From: Niallia taxi | Lineage (GTDB): Bacteria > Bacillota > Bacilli > Bacillales > Cytobacillaceae | NCBI RefSeq assembly: GCF_032818155.1 | Contig: NZ_CP102590.1 | Location: forward strand, 186,001 to 250,000 | Direction: 5' to 3' | DNA length: 64,000 nt | Shown here: in pieces, positions 9,321 through 18,451 of the stretch | How positions within the stretch are numbered: position 1 is the first letter of the stretch | How the letters are laid out: every line of letters starts with the position of its first letter | Position numbers and translations under genes: made by a program | The notes under the pieces: generated by a model | The model's input: the letters and a program-made list of their open reading frames with translations, nothing else | Databases searched by the model: none | Told to the model about the DNA's origin: nothing

Positions 9321-11513
9321 ATGGATAATCCAGTAAGTGAAAATTCGTTATTTGATACTTATAAATCACTATTTAACTATAATAGTGAAGCTTGTTTTGC
9401 TTTAAACATGCGCGGTGAGTTCCTATTGGTTAATCCGGCTGCGGAAATCCTGACAGGTTACTCTGATAAAGAGTTTTTTCATTTGTCGTATGAGGATTTA
9501 ATTGAGAAACAGGATAGGGAAGCAACAATAAAAAAACTGGAAGGCTTGCTAAATGGCGATAAGGATAGTGTTGAGGTATCTATTCGTAATAAACAAGGAG
9601 AAAAGATTGATTTATCAATAGTTGCTGTGCCAATTTTTAGAGCTAAAAGGCCAATGGGGATTGTAGGTGTTGCCAAAGATGTCACACAGCAAAATTATAT
9701 GGAGTTTCTTGTAAAGGAACAAAATAAAATCCTCAAAATGATAGTGGATGGCACAAATTATACAACCATTTTAGATGAGATTGTTTCGATAGTGGAAAAA
9801 GTTGCGAAGGATAGTCGCTGTTCAGTCATGATTGCTGACAAAGAACAAAACAAATTATATACGGCTTCATCGCCAAAGCTGCCAAGTGAATTTGCTGCCT
9901 TCATCGATGGTATTTCCATTGGCCCAAACAGCGGGTCCTGCGGTACAGCAGCTTATTTTAAGCAGCGGATTATTGTTTCAGATATTGCTGTTGATCCATT
10001 ATGGGAGGATTTCCGCGATGAAGCGTTATCACATGGACTGCAGGCTTGTTGGTCAACACCGGTATTTGATAGCTTTAATAATGTTATTGGCTGCTTTGCG
10101 ATTTATCATTCAAAACCAAATACTCCAAACCCTAAATATATAAAGCTTATTGAAGAAGCTACATATCTGACGAGTTTAGTCATTCAAAGAAGTATGGCAG
10201 AAGATAAGATCCAGCATCTGGCTTACCATGATGAGCTGACAGGGCTGCCTAACAGACGCTTCTTTGAGGAAAAGCTGAAAGTCGCGATTGCTGATTTTCA
10301 GCCTGCTAATAATAATCAACATTTAGCACTGCTATTTATGGATCTGGATCGCTTTAAATTTATTAATGATACACTTGGTCATCATGTGGGAGATATTCTT
10401 TTAAAGCAGTTTTCAGAGCGGTTAAATAAATGCATTCAAAAAAAGGAGACAGTTTCAAGACAAGGCGGGGACGAATTTACGGTACTGCTTAGAAATGTTA
10501 CGGAAGAGGAAGTAAGAAAAAAAGCAAAAAAAATCATCCAAATCCTCTCCTCTCCATTTCTTATTGATGGACATGAAATTTTTATTACACCAAGTATCGG
10601 GATTGCTATGTATCCAAAGGATAGTGAAAATAATGTGACATTGATTCGAAATGCAGATATCGCTATGTATGAAGCAAAAAAAGAAGGAAGAAATAATTAT
10701 CAATTTTACAATGAGAAGTTCGACTTTCAGTCATCTGACCTGTTTCTTTTAGAAACGGAGTTAAGAAAGGCTGATATTTCTAAGCATTTTAAACTACATT
10801 TTCAACCAATAGTAGATTTAAAGACGAATACTGCTACAAGTGCTGAGGCTTTAATTAGGTGGCAGCATCCAGAGCTGGGTCTTATTTCACCTGAAAAGTT
10901 CATAAAAATTGCGGAAGATACTGGTTTAATCATTCCGATTGGTGAATGGGTGCTAAGGAAGGTTTGCCAGGAACTGAAAGCAAGAAAAGAAAGGGGCCTT
11001 TCCCCAATGAACTTTTCTGTCAATCTATCTTTACGGCAATTTTTTGACAGTAGCTTTGTTTCTACAGTGGCAAGCATTTTAACTGAGGAAGGTATAAATC
11101 CTTCCTACATTACGCTGGAAATTACGGAAAGCATGACAATGGATGTTGAAAAAGCCACTCAAATTCTTTATCAACTGAAGGATTTAGGAGTAGAAATTTC
11201 TATCGATGATTTTGGAACTGGTTACAGCTCTTTGCAGTATCTGCAAAAGTTTCCGATTGATTATCTGAAAATAGACAAATCCTTTATTCAAAACATCGGG
11301 GAAAATATGGACGATTGCAGTATTGCCTCCACAATTATCGTAATGGCTCATAATCTAGGTCTGAAGGTTATTGCCGAAGGAGTTGAGACAGAGGAGCAAG
11401 TGAATATATTAAAAGAAATGAATTGTGAAAAAGCACAAGGCTACTACTACAGCAAGCCCTTGCCACTTAATGAGCTTCATTTAATAGAATCTGACTTGGG
11501 CAGTTGGTTATAG
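9321..11513 (+). CDS. PAS-GAF-GGDEF-EAL cyclic-di-GMP signalling protein
   Basis: 730 residues with no membrane segment. A PAS domain lies at about 10-130 (FALNMRGEFLLVNPAAEILTGY), a GAF domain at about 150-290, a diguanylate cyclase domain at about 300-465 (DELTGLPNRR; intact GGDEF near residue 382), and an EAL phosphodiesterase domain at about 475-725 (EALIRW near 507, DDFGTGYSS). Both catalytic signatures look complete, so it could make or break c-di-GMP. Which activity dominates cannot be read from sequence. PAS and GAF suggest control by a small ligand or redox signal. ATG 9321 is preceded by GGAAGAGG. The gene stands alone between terminators. Confidence 0.93.
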   Translation: MDNPVSENSLFDTYKSLFNYNSEACFALNMRGEFLLVNPAAEILTGYSDKEFFHLSYEDLIEKQDREATIKKLEGLLNGDKDSVEVSIRNKQGEKIDLSIVAVPIFRAKRPMGIVGVAKDVTQQNYMEFLVKEQNKILKMIVDGTNYTTILDEIVSIVEKVAKDSRCSVMIADKEQNKLYTASSPKLPSEFAAFIDGISIGPNSGSCGTAAYFKQRIIVSDIAVDPLWEDFRDEALSHGLQACWSTPVFDSFNNVIGCFAIYHSKPNTPNPKYIKLIEEATYLTSLVIQRSMAEDKIQHLAYHDELTGLPNRRFFEEKLKVAIADFQPANNNQHLALLFMDLDRFKFINDTLGHHVGDILLKQFSERLNKCIQKKETVSRQGGDEFTVLLRNVTEEEVRKKAKKIIQILSSPFLIDGHEIFITPSIGIAMYPKDSENNVTLIRNADIAMYEAKKEGRNNYQFYNEKFDFQSSDLFLLETELRKADISKHFKLHFQPIVDLKTNTATSAEALIRWQHPELGLISPEKFIKIAEDTGLIIPIGEWVLRKVCQELKARKERGLSPMNFSVNLSLRQFFDSSFVSTVASILTEEGINPSYITLEITESMTMDVEKATQILYQLKDLGVEISIDDFGTGYSSLQYLQKFPIDYLKIDKSFIQNIGENMDDCSIASTIIVMAHNLGLKVIAEGVETEEQVNILKEMNCEKAQGYYYSKPLPLNELHLIESDLGSWL

Positions 11514-11516
11514 AAA

Positions 11517-11556
11517 GAAAAGGATCAGTTTGACATGTAAAGCTGATCTTTTTTTA
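11517..11556 (+). terminator. Intrinsic terminator after the GGDEF-EAL gene
   Basis: GATCAG pairs with CTGATC across a 14-base loop, followed by seven T residues. Confidence 0.7.
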
Positions 11557-11653
11557 TGATTGGAATAAGGAAGAGATATAAAAATCGTTTTTTTTTAGTT
11601 AAAAGACTTGCAAATACCATTTTACTCAACTAAAATATATATTTATATAACAA

Positions 11654-11676
11654 CAAATCGTAATTATTACGATTTG
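11654..11676. promoter_or_regulatory. Zur box upstream of rpmG
   Basis: A perfect 11+1+11 palindrome contains the Bacillus Zur core TCGTAATTATTACGA with AAA/TTT flanks. It lies about 50 bases before the L33 gene. Zn-loaded Zur would bind here and repress the zinc-starvation genes downstream. Confidence 0.93.
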
Positions 11677-11724
11677 TAAGCAACTGATAATCACTTATCG
11701 GTATTATGATTAGGAGGAATTATA

Positions 11725-11874
11725 ATGAGAGTAAAAATTACTTTAGCATGTACAGAAACTGGGGACAGGAATTATATTACAACCAAAAACAAGCGGAATA
11801 ATCCAGATCGTTTAGAGTTTATGAAATATTGCCCTCGGTTACAAAAAAGGACACTGCATAGAGAAACAAAGTAA
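11725..11874 (+). CDS. rpmG: Ribosomal protein L33, zinc-independent (C-minus) paralogue
   Basis: 49 residues, the normal length for L33, with the family core [19 protein letters not shown] and the C-terminal LHRETK. The zinc-binding CxxC pairs of the C-plus form are absent: the first position reads CTET and only one cysteine remains in KYCPRLQ. This fits the spare copies that replace zinc-binding ribosomal proteins during zinc limitation and free zinc. It has an AGGAGG ribosome binding site and a perfect Zur box upstream. A second Zur box separates it from the S14 paralogue. Confidence 0.92.
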   Translation: MRVKITLACTETGDRNYITTKNKRNNPDRLEFMKYCPRLQKRTLHRETK

Positions 11875-11908
11875 AAATTAAATGGTTAATGGAAAAGTAT
11901 AGATTTTA

Positions 11909-11927
11909 AATCGTAATAATTACGATT
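11909..11927. promoter_or_regulatory. Second Zur box, upstream of rpsN
   Basis: A perfect 9+1+9 palindrome with core TCGTAATAATTACGA starts 34 bases after the L33 stop and ends 18 bases before the S14 start. It implies a second Zur-controlled promoter inside the island. Confidence 0.92.
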
Positions 11928-11945
11928 AAGAAAGGGATGAATGGA

Positions 11946-12215
11946 ATGGCAAAAAAGTCTAAAGTAGTAAAAGAAAAAAAACGCCAAGTTATGGTAGAAA
12001 AATATGCGGCATTAAGAATGGAGTTGAAAGAAAAAGGGGATTATGAGGCACTTAGAAAACTCCCAAGAGATTCTTCGCCAACACGATTAAAAAACAGATG
12101 TGAAGTGACAGGAAGACCAAGAGGTTACTTGAGAAAATTCAAAATGTCGCGGATTGCTTTTAGAGAATATGCACATAAAGGACAAATTCCTGGTGTGAAA
12201 AAGGCTAGCTGGTAA
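11946..12215 (+). CDS. rpsN: Ribosomal protein S14, zinc-independent long form
   Basis: 89 residues ([14 protein letters not shown] ... [30 protein letters not shown]), the length and sequence of the long S14 type that lacks the four zinc-binding cysteines of the short 61-residue form. In Bacillus this paralogue is made under zinc starvation, from a Zur-controlled gene. ATG 11946 is chosen over 11937 because it gives the conserved MAKKS start with AAAGGGA eight bases upstream. Confidence 0.94.
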   Translation: MAKKSKVVKEKKRQVMVEKYAALRMELKEKGDYEALRKLPRDSSPTRLKNRCEVTGRPRGYLRKFKMSRIAFREYAHKGQIPGVKKASW

Positions 12216-12225
12216 TAATAAAAAC

Positions 12226-12251
12226 AGCCGTCATATCTAGTATTGACGGCT
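12226..12251 (+). other. Intergenic hairpin between rpsN and the next gene
   Basis: AGCCGTCA pairs with TGACGGCT around a 10-base loop. No T run follows, so it is a weak terminator at best. It may act as an attenuator or RNA-processing or stability element between rpsN and 12276. Confidence 0.5.
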
Positions 12252-12275
12252 TGAATATCTTTACTGGAGGATGTT

Positions 12276-12644
12276 ATGGATATGAATTTGATTAATCCTA
12301 TTCTGGTTGAGTTCCTTTATAGGAGTACAATTGAAAGCCTGCCGCCAACAATGCGAGAAATTTACCAATTCATTGAATTCGAAGAGGATGAATTAGAAAG
12401 GATGGCAGTAAATGAAAGCCATTTTATTAAACTAATGAGTGAAAAACCTCCTATAAGAAAAGCGGCAGAGCATTTTTCACTGAAGGTAGCACATATTAAA
12501 GCAGTAATTGATCAAGCACAAGGAGAAATTGACCGGGCAATGATAGAGAGATACAAACAAATAAAATGGGTTGATATGACAGATTACAAGCCAGCAGCCA
12601 AAAATAAAACAAAAAGTAAATGGTCGTTTGTTTTTGTGAATTAA
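12276..12644 (+). CDS. Uncharacterised 122-residue protein in the Zur-controlled island
   Basis: I do not recognise this protein. It is soluble, with no signal peptide or membrane helix, and mostly alpha-helical. A stretch around residues 57-85 (PIRKAAEHFSLKVAHIKAVIDQA) looks like a helix-turn-helix of the sigma region-4 type. That reading is impression only. It contains no cysteines and only three histidines, so it does not look like a metal-storage protein. GGAGG lies nine bases before the ATG. It sits between the zinc-free S14 and the COG0523 GTPase on the same strand, and probably shares their zinc-starvation control. Confidence 0.75.
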   Translation: MDMNLINPILVEFLYRSTIESLPPTMREIYQFIEFEEDELERMAVNESHFIKLMSEKPPIRKAAEHFSLKVAHIKAVIDQAQGEIDRAMIERYKQIKWVDMTDYKPAAKNKTKSKWSFVFVN

Positions 12645-12682
12645 TCCATATACATAAAATATGAAAAAGAGGGCGATGAGAA

Positions 12683-13873
12683 ATGAAAAAAATACCTGTA
12701 ACAGTGCTAAGTGGCTATTTAGGTTCAGGGAAAACTACCTTGCTTAATCATGTGTTAAATAATCGAGAAGGGCTGAAGGTAGCAGTTATTGTTAACGATA
12801 TGAGTGAGGTTAACATTGACAGTGAAATCATCCAGACACAAGGTGGCTTTTCCAGAACAGAGGAAAAGCTAGTTGAAATGTCTAATGGTTGCATTTGCTG
12901 CACATTACGAGAAGACTTGCTAGAAGAGGTAGAAAGGCTTGCTAAGGAAGGAGATATTGATTATATCCTGATAGAATCTTCAGGAATCAGTGAACCAATT
13001 CCTGTTGCTCAAACCTTTTCCTATATTGACGAGGAGCTGGGGATTGATCTTACGAAATTTTGCGAATTAGATACAATGGTAACAGTTGTGGATGCTAATC
13101 GGTTTTGGCATGATTATGAATCTGGAGATTCCTTACTAGACCGAAAAGAAGCAGTTGGCGAGGATGATGAGCGTAATATTGCAGATCTTTTGATAGACCA
13201 AATTGAGTTTTGCGATATTCTGTTATTGAATAAATGTGATTTAGTATCAGAGGAAGCAATTGAAAGTTTAGAAAAGGTGTTAAGAAGCCTACAGCCTGAG
13301 GCAAAAATTATTCGCACTGTAAATAGTTCAATAGATATTAAAGAAATTTTACATACCAATTTATTTGATTTTGAGAAAGCGAGTCTTTCTGCTGGGTGGC
13401 TGAAGGAGTTAAACGCAGGACCTGCACAACATACGCCAGAAACAGAGGAATATGGAGTGAGCTCCTTCGTTTATTATAGCAGACGGCCATTTCATTCAGA
13501 ACGATTTAATGCGTGGTGCGGACAAATGCCCATGCAAATAGTCCGTGCAAAGGGGATTGCATGGTGTGCATCTCGTAATAATATAGCTATCCTTCTTTCA
13601 CAAGCTGGTCCTTCTGTGAAAGTCGAGCCTATTTCCTATTGGGTTGCTTCCCTCTCTAAAGACAGGCAAGAGGAGATAATGCAAACAAACCCCCAATTGA
13701 TTGATAGCTGGGACAAAGACCATGGAGATCGTCACACAAAATTAGTGTTTATTGGAATGGATTTAGATGTCGATTTAATCAGAAAAGAATTAGATGAGTG
13801 CCTATTAACAGAGGACGAATATGCTGATGACTGGTCTGCACTAGGTGACCCATTCTACTGGGAAATTGCATAA
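12683..13873 (+). CDS. COG0523-family G3E GTPase, zinc metallochaperone type (ZagA/YciC-like)
   Basis: 396 residues. The Walker A motif GYLGSGKTT is at residues 10-18. The invariant metal-binding NGCICC is near residues 67-72, followed by [12 protein letters not shown] provides the guanine specificity motif. A CobW C-terminal domain starts at about residue 255. Members of the YciC/ZagA branch are induced by Zur derepression and are thought to use GTP hydrolysis to hand zinc to key enzymes when the metal is scarce. Its place at the end of a run with two zinc-free ribosomal proteins and Zur boxes supports this branch over the cobalt or nitrile-hydratase relatives. Confidence 0.9.
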   Translation: MKKIPVTVLSGYLGSGKTTLLNHVLNNREGLKVAVIVNDMSEVNIDSEIIQTQGGFSRTEEKLVEMSNGCICCTLREDLLEEVERLAKEGDIDYILIESSGISEPIPVAQTFSYIDEELGIDLTKFCELDTMVTVVDANRFWHDYESGDSLLDRKEAVGEDDERNIADLLIDQIEFCDILLLNKCDLVSEEAIESLEKVLRSLQPEAKIIRTVNSSIDIKEILHTNLFDFEKASLSAGWLKELNAGPAQHTPETEEYGVSSFVYYSRRPFHSERFNAWCGQMPMQIVRAKGIAWCASRNNIAILLSQAGPSVKVEPISYWVASLSKDRQEEIMQTNPQLIDSWDKDHGDRHTKLVFIGMDLDVDLIRKELDECLLTEDEYADDWSALGDPFYWEIA

Positions 13874-13959
13874 GGCACAGAGGTTCGAATAATAAATAAT
13901 TACATCTAACCCTGAAACAATGGAGCTTTGGATTGTAAATAGAATAAGACTTCAAATCG

Positions 13960-14105
13960 TTTCATTGCGCGCAAAGCTTGAGACTCCCTGGCTTCAATTG
14001 CGGGGTGTCTCATCCTTTCCTCTATTTCCCGCAAGAGTCGAGTGGCCTCCGCTCCATTCCACTGAGATTTTTAAAATTGAAAACACTAAAACCGAACTAT
14101 TAACG
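13960..14105. repeat. Likely Bacillales intergenic repeat element
   Basis: Read on the minus strand, this carries a string familiar from dispersed non-coding repeats of many Bacillaceae genomes: GTGGAATGGAGCGGAGGCCA, then CTCGACTC, CGGGAAATAGAGG and GATGAGAC. Internal inverted repeats exist (AGTGG with CCACT; GAGAC with GTCTC). Base composition is noticeably more GC-rich than the flanks. The open frame across it is not convincing as a gene. Only one copy is present in this window, so repeat status rests on memory of similar elements elsewhere. Confidence 0.5.
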
Positions 14106-14692
14106 ATTAAATAGTCGGGTTTGTTTCAGATTTGCCACCTTATTTCTCAGCCCCTGTTTTCCACTTCGGTTAATAGCAGCATGCTATCAGATCTATTTCC
14201 ATTCTTCAGTTTGAGTGCTACTCTCCATAGTCCTAAGTCTTCTAATAATTAATATTCGAAAACCATATCCCTTACAGATAAACTAAACATGAATATATAC
14301 ATGGAATCTCCCTAAATTGTTTCGGATTAATCTATGGTGGTTATGCTTTTGACCCAGCTGCTTCTACACTTTTATAGGTGGATAGTGGAACAATATGCTG
14401 CCATATCGTATAATACGTTATAATGCTATGGAATTCGCTTACAATAGATGGAAACTAATTATATGGAAGAAATTGTAGTGAAACTTTTTACTTCTTTTTT
14501 ACGTATAATTAATAAAGGGATTAATAGTGAATAAAAAGCAGTGGTTATGGAGGTATGTACCAAAGCATAATTTTTCGGAATTATTAGGTGTATCCCATTT
14601 TCTCACACTCTCCATCCTATATAATTTACTAGACCAAAAATGGTACACTTGTAAATGATAAAAAAATTCATATGGAGACGGATATAAAAGAT
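14106..14692. other. Gene-free stretch before ltaS
   Basis: No convincing gene is visible. A 43-codon plus-strand frame at 14527-14658 has a GTG start with AAAGGG upstream (VNKKQWLWRYVPKHNFSELL...), but no recognisable family, and it may be chance. The ltaS promoter should lie near its right end. Confidence 0.4.
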
Positions 14693-14700
14693 AGAGGTTG

Positions 14701-16647
14701 GTGTTAAAAATAAAAAATTTAAATATGTACAAAGACACAAATAAACAATATTTATACTTCTTTTTTGCTGCAGTGTTTCTGCTATGGATTAAAACATATG
14801 TGGTACAGCTGACGCAATTTGATTTAGGATTAGGTAATTCACTTCAGAAATTTTTGCTTTTCTTAAATCCGCTTGGTTCATCCCTTTTATTTCTGGGGTT
14901 AGCCCTTACATTCAAAGGCAGAAAAAAATATGTTATGCTAATTGTTATTGATTTTGTCCTTTCATTCCTGCTTTATGCGAATGCACTTTACTATCGCTTT
15001 TTTAATGATTTTATTACATTGCCGACACTTACTCAAACGCAAAACTTTGGAGATGTCAGCGGCAGTATATATTCATTATTAAAGCCATTAGACTTTTTGT
15101 TTTTTATTGACAGTGTGCTGCTAGTTTTATTGCTTGTTTTTAAAAGGGTGAAAGTCAATGTTAAGCCCATCGGCTTTAAACAAGGTCTAAGTATTTTCGG
15201 CATTGCCTTAGGAATTTCAGGCATGAATTTAGCATTAGCTGAAGTAGACCGTCCTGAGTTATTGACAAGGGGATTTGATCGAAATTATATTGTTAAATAT
15301 TTAGGGATGTATAATTATACCATATATGATGCAGTGCAAAGCACAAAGGCTTCAGCTCAGCGTGTTCTTGCAGATACAGATGATATGGCGGAAGTTATTA
15401 ATTATACTCAATCAAATTATGCAGAACCAAATGCTAAGTATTTTGGTGTCGGAGAGGGCATGAATGTTATTTATGTCCATATGGAATCAATTCAAAATTT
15501 CATTATTAATTATGAATTAAACGGGGAAGAAGCAACTCCATTTCTTAATTCTTTGACAAAGGAAGAAAACACATTGTACTTCGATAATTTCTTCCACCAA
15601 ACAGCCCAAGGAAAGACAGCAGATGCTGAATTTATGATTGAGAATTCCTTATACGGTCTTCCACAAGGCTCTGCTTTTACTACAAAAGGCTTGAACACAT
15701 ACCAGGCAGCTCCTGGAGTATTAGGTCAGCTTGGTTATACGTCGGCTGTATTCCACGGAAATACTGGTAGCTTTTGGAATCGAGATGAAATTTATAAATC
15801 GTTTGGATATAACAGCTTTTATGATTCAAATTCATATGACATGAATCCTGAACAGTTGGCAGACTATGGTTTAATGGACAAACCGTTCTTCGAGCAATCC
15901 ATGCCGTACTTGAGTTCGATGAGTCAGCCTTTCTATACGAAATTCATTACAGTGACAAATCATTATCCTTTTACAATGAAACAAGAGGAAGCAACAATCG
16001 CACCAAACAATACTGGCAATAAGGTTGTAGATAACTACTTTCAAACAGCACGTTATGCGGATGAAGCGATGGAGCAATTCTTCGCAGACCTGAAAGAAAA
16101 AGGCCTATACGACAATTCCATTATTATTATGTATGGTGACCATTATGGTATTTCTGAAAATCATAATGCAGCAATGGAAAAGGTTATCGGTAAAGAAGTA
16201 AATTCCTTTGAAAGTGCCGGACTGCAACGTACTCCACTTCTGATTCGGGTTCCAGGAATGGAAGGCGGAACAATGCATCAATATGCTGGTCAAATTGATC
16301 TTCTGCCAACATTGTTACATTTGTTAGGTGTTAATACGAAGGATTACATCCATTTTGGGACAGATATTCTCTCGGATGAGCATGATGAAGTAATCCCATT
16401 CCGGAACGGAGAATTTGTCAGTCCTGAATTTACATTAACAGATGGTATATACTATGATTCCAAATCAGGTGAGTTAATTGATGATGAGGAATTACTTGAA
16501 AAAGCGAAGGATTATCAAGCGAGCGTGGAGGAAACATTAAGACTTTCCGATAAGGTAGTTAATGGTGATTTACTACGCTTTTACACACCGAAGAGCTTTA
16601 CTCCGGTAGATCGTTCTGACTACAATTACAGTAGTATCCAAAAATAA
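14701..16647 (+). CDS. ltaS: Lipoteichoic acid synthase (LtaS family)
   Basis: About 648 residues. Five N-terminal membrane helices (about 10-200) are followed by an extracellular sulfatase-fold domain. Conserved features include DRPELLTRGFDRNYIVKYLG, NVIYVHMES, the catalytic threonine in QGKTADAEF (near residue 306), HGNTGSFWNRD, YGDHYGISENHN and NGDLLRFY. LtaS polymerises glycerol phosphate from phosphatidylglycerol onto the glycolipid anchor at the outer membrane face. The start is uncertain: GTG 14701 has GAGG close upstream, and ATG 14725 would give a more typical N terminus. Bacillus genomes usually carry several paralogues (LtaS, YfnI, YqgS, YvgJ). The full-length match favours a true synthase, but which paralogue this is cannot be settled. 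Confidence 0.92.
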   Translation: MLKIKNLNMYKDTNKQYLYFFFAAVFLLWIKTYVVQLTQFDLGLGNSLQKFLLFLNPLGSSLLFLGLALTFKGRKKYVMLIVIDFVLSFLLYANALYYRFFNDFITLPTLTQTQNFGDVSGSIYSLLKPLDFLFFIDSVLLVLLLVFKRVKVNVKPIGFKQGLSIFGIALGISGMNLALAEVDRPELLTRGFDRNYIVKYLGMYNYTIYDAVQSTKASAQRVLADTDDMAEVINYTQSNYAEPNAKYFGVGEGMNVIYVHMESIQNFIINYELNGEEATPFLNSLTKEENTLYFDNFFHQTAQGKTADAEFMIENSLYGLPQGSAFTTKGLNTYQAAPGVLGQLGYTSAVFHGNTGSFWNRDEIYKSFGYNSFYDSNSYDMNPEQLADYGLMDKPFFEQSMPYLSSMSQPFYTKFITVTNHYPFTMKQEEATIAPNNTGNKVVDNYFQTARYADEAMEQFFADLKEKGLYDNSIIIMYGDHYGISENHNAAMEKVIGKEVNSFESAGLQRTPLLIRVPGMEGGTMHQYAGQIDLLPTLLHLLGVNTKDYIHFGTDILSDEHDEVIPFRNGEFVSPEFTLTDGIYYDSKSGELIDDEELLEKAKDYQASVEETLRLSDKVVNGDLLRFYTPKSFTPVDRSDYNYSSIQK

Positions 16648-16652
16648 TAAAG

Positions 16653-16701
16653 TACTGCACTCTGATTGGAGAGAAACCAATGTAAGGGTGCAGTTTTTTT
16701 A
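16653..16701 (+). terminator. Intrinsic terminator after ltaS
   Basis: ACTGCAC and GTGCAGT form the outer stem, with TTGG/CCAA pairing inside, followed by seven or more T residues. Confidence 0.8.
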
Positions 16702-16726
16702 GGATTAACAGTAAAGGGGTATCTTT

Positions 16727-17542
16727 ATGAAGGATTATTTTACAATTGGCGAAGTGTCCAAACTGTTTGATATTAAAGTGGCGACACTCCGTTATTATGA
16801 TGAAATAGGGTTACTGCATCCAGCCTATATAGATGAAAAAACAAACTACCGTTATTATTCGACACAGCAATTTGAACGGTTAAATTCAATTAAATACTTA
16901 AGAGCATTGGATTTACCTATAAGCAAAATTATCGATTTTTTTACACTTCGAGATATTGATTCGCTTGTTAGCATGCTAAAAGAACAACAGGATGAAGTGG
17001 CAAAGAAAAAAAGAGATCTGGAGATAATTGAAAAAAAAATCTCTCATCGAATTATGCAGATAGAAGATGCTGTCCATACACCACTTGACGAGATTACGGA
17101 GATAAAGCTGCCTGAGATGCGATTAGCTTACTTAAGACATCAATATGTGCTTGGGGAAGATCTTGAGCACCCTATAACAGAACTAAGAAGTAATTTCGGC
17201 ATAAACGGGGGTGTGTTTTTAGGGAAGATAGGAATATCTATTTCTATGCCTCAATTAGAAGCTGCCAACTTTTCTACATATTCAAGTGTGTTTATGGTTT
17301 TAGAGGAGGGAGATCAAATCGATTCTGACTCAATAACGATACCTGCGAGAGAGTATCTTAGAATTCGCTTTAAAGGTACCCATATGGAAGCTGCCCATCA
17401 TTATAAAAGATTACTTACTTATATAAAGGATTGCGATTACAAACTTATTGGTGATTCAATTGAAATTACCATCATTGACTCTGGGTTAACAAATGACGTG
17501 GAAAAATATGTAACAGAAATATTGCTGCCATATAAAAGATAA
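16727..17542 (+). CDS. MerR-family regulator with effector-binding domain (BltR/BmrR type)
   Basis: 271 residues. The N-terminal MerR winged helix is clear (FTIGEVSKLFDIKVATLRYYDEIGLL, then NYRYYS). A long dimerisation coiled coil follows (about 75-110: VSMLKEQQDEVAKKKRDLEIIEKK). A C-terminal domain of about 150 residues resembles the drug-binding GyrI-like fold of BmrR and BltR. Such regulators activate multidrug efflux genes by twisting a long-spacer promoter. No efflux gene is adjacent; the next gene is a DUF554 membrane protein behind a terminator. The target is therefore unknown. ATG 16727 has AAAGGGG upstream. Confidence 0.9.
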   Translation: MKDYFTIGEVSKLFDIKVATLRYYDEIGLLHPAYIDEKTNYRYYSTQQFERLNSIKYLRALDLPISKIIDFFTLRDIDSLVSMLKEQQDEVAKKKRDLEIIEKKISHRIMQIEDAVHTPLDEITEIKLPEMRLAYLRHQYVLGEDLEHPITELRSNFGINGGVFLGKIGISISMPQLEAANFSTYSSVFMVLEEGDQIDSDSITIPAREYLRIRFKGTHMEAAHHYKRLLTYIKDCDYKLIGDSIEITIIDSGLTNDVEKYVTEILLPYKR

Positions 17543-17553
17543 TTTTTTTCTTG

Positions 17554-17587
17554 ACCCTCTAGTTACTTGAGGGTTTATTTTTAATTT
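17554..17587 (+). terminator. Intrinsic terminator after the MerR gene
   Basis: ACCCTC pairs with GAGGGT around a 9-base loop, followed by a T-rich run. Confidence 0.75.
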
Positions 17588-17619
17588 TAGGTTCATTAAA
17601 GTTTGAAAGGGGAAAAGAC

Positions 17620-18303
17620 ATGTTTGGAACGTTTTTCAATGTCGGAATGATTATAGCAGGCAGTATTATCGGCAGCATTTTTAAAAAAGGGATAAAGGAT
17701 GAATACCATTCCATTCTCATGCAGGCGATGGGGTTAGTTGCAATGGGATTAGGCATAAATGCTATCGTTCAGCATTTACCTTCAAGTGAATATCCAGTTC
17801 TCTTTATTGTCAGTCTTGCAATTGGAGGAATTATCGGTCAAAAGCTTGAATTAGAAACAAGATTCAATGCCTTAGTCAATAAATATTCAAAAGGAAATTT
17901 AGCAGAAGGATTATCGACAGCCATATTATTATTTTGTATAGGATCATTGTCTATTTTAGGACCTGTAGAAGCAGCACTTAAAGGGGATTATACTTACTTG
18001 CTTGCAAACGGTATGTTAGACGGCATCACATCCATTGTTTTAGCCTCAACATTTGGAATTGGCATAGCAGTTGCTGCTATTGTCCTTTTTTGCTGGCAAG
18101 GCTCCATTTACTTAATAGCACTCTTAATGGAAAACTCCTTAAGCAATGCCCTACTAAATGAAATTACCATTGTGGGGGGGATATTAATTCTCGCTTCAGG
18201 CCTAAGCATATTAGGAATAAAAAAATGCAATACCCTTAATCTTTTGCCATCATTGCTGATTCCTCCATTAGTGTTTCTTATCATGCATGTATTGCACTTA
18301 TAG
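17620..18303 (+). CDS. DUF554-family membrane protein (YdfK/YqgA-like)
   Basis: 227 residues with about seven hydrophobic segments. The family start MFGTFFNVGMIIAGSIIG and the glycine-rich LVAMGLGINAI and SLAIGGIIGQKLELE are recognisable. The function of DUF554 proteins is not established; they are presumed transporters. AAAGGGG lies before the ATG, and terminators on both sides make it a single-gene unit. Confidence 0.88.
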   Translation: MFGTFFNVGMIIAGSIIGSIFKKGIKDEYHSILMQAMGLVAMGLGINAIVQHLPSSEYPVLFIVSLAIGGIIGQKLELETRFNALVNKYSKGNLAEGLSTAILLFCIGSLSILGPVEAALKGDYTYLLANGMLDGITSIVLASTFGIGIAVAAIVLFCWQGSIYLIALLMENSLSNALLNEITIVGGILILASGLSILGIKKCNTLNLLPSLLIPPLVFLIMHVLHL

Positions 18304-18310
18304 ACAAGTA

Positions 18311-18341
18311 AAAGCTGCCATTTGTTTGGCAGCTTTTTTTG
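18311..18341 (+). terminator. Intrinsic terminator after the DUF554 gene
   Basis: AAAGCTGCCA pairs with TGGCAGCTTT around a short loop, followed by a T run. Confidence 0.9.
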
Positions 18342-18451
18342 TTGTCGAAACTAAAAACAAACGGAAAAGAATATGAGAAATCACACTGTAGCATAATAAA
18401 AGTACTCTTAATTTTTAAATGTGAATATTGGCGAAAAAAGGGAGGGAGAAT

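Noticed and set aside
13920..14114. Plus-strand open frame over the GC-rich intergenic block
   Set aside because: No ribosome binding site, and the sequence is better explained by a non-coding Bacillales repeat.
14499..14738. Minus-strand open frame before ltaS
   Set aside because: It overlaps the start of ltaS, has atypical composition and no ribosome binding site.
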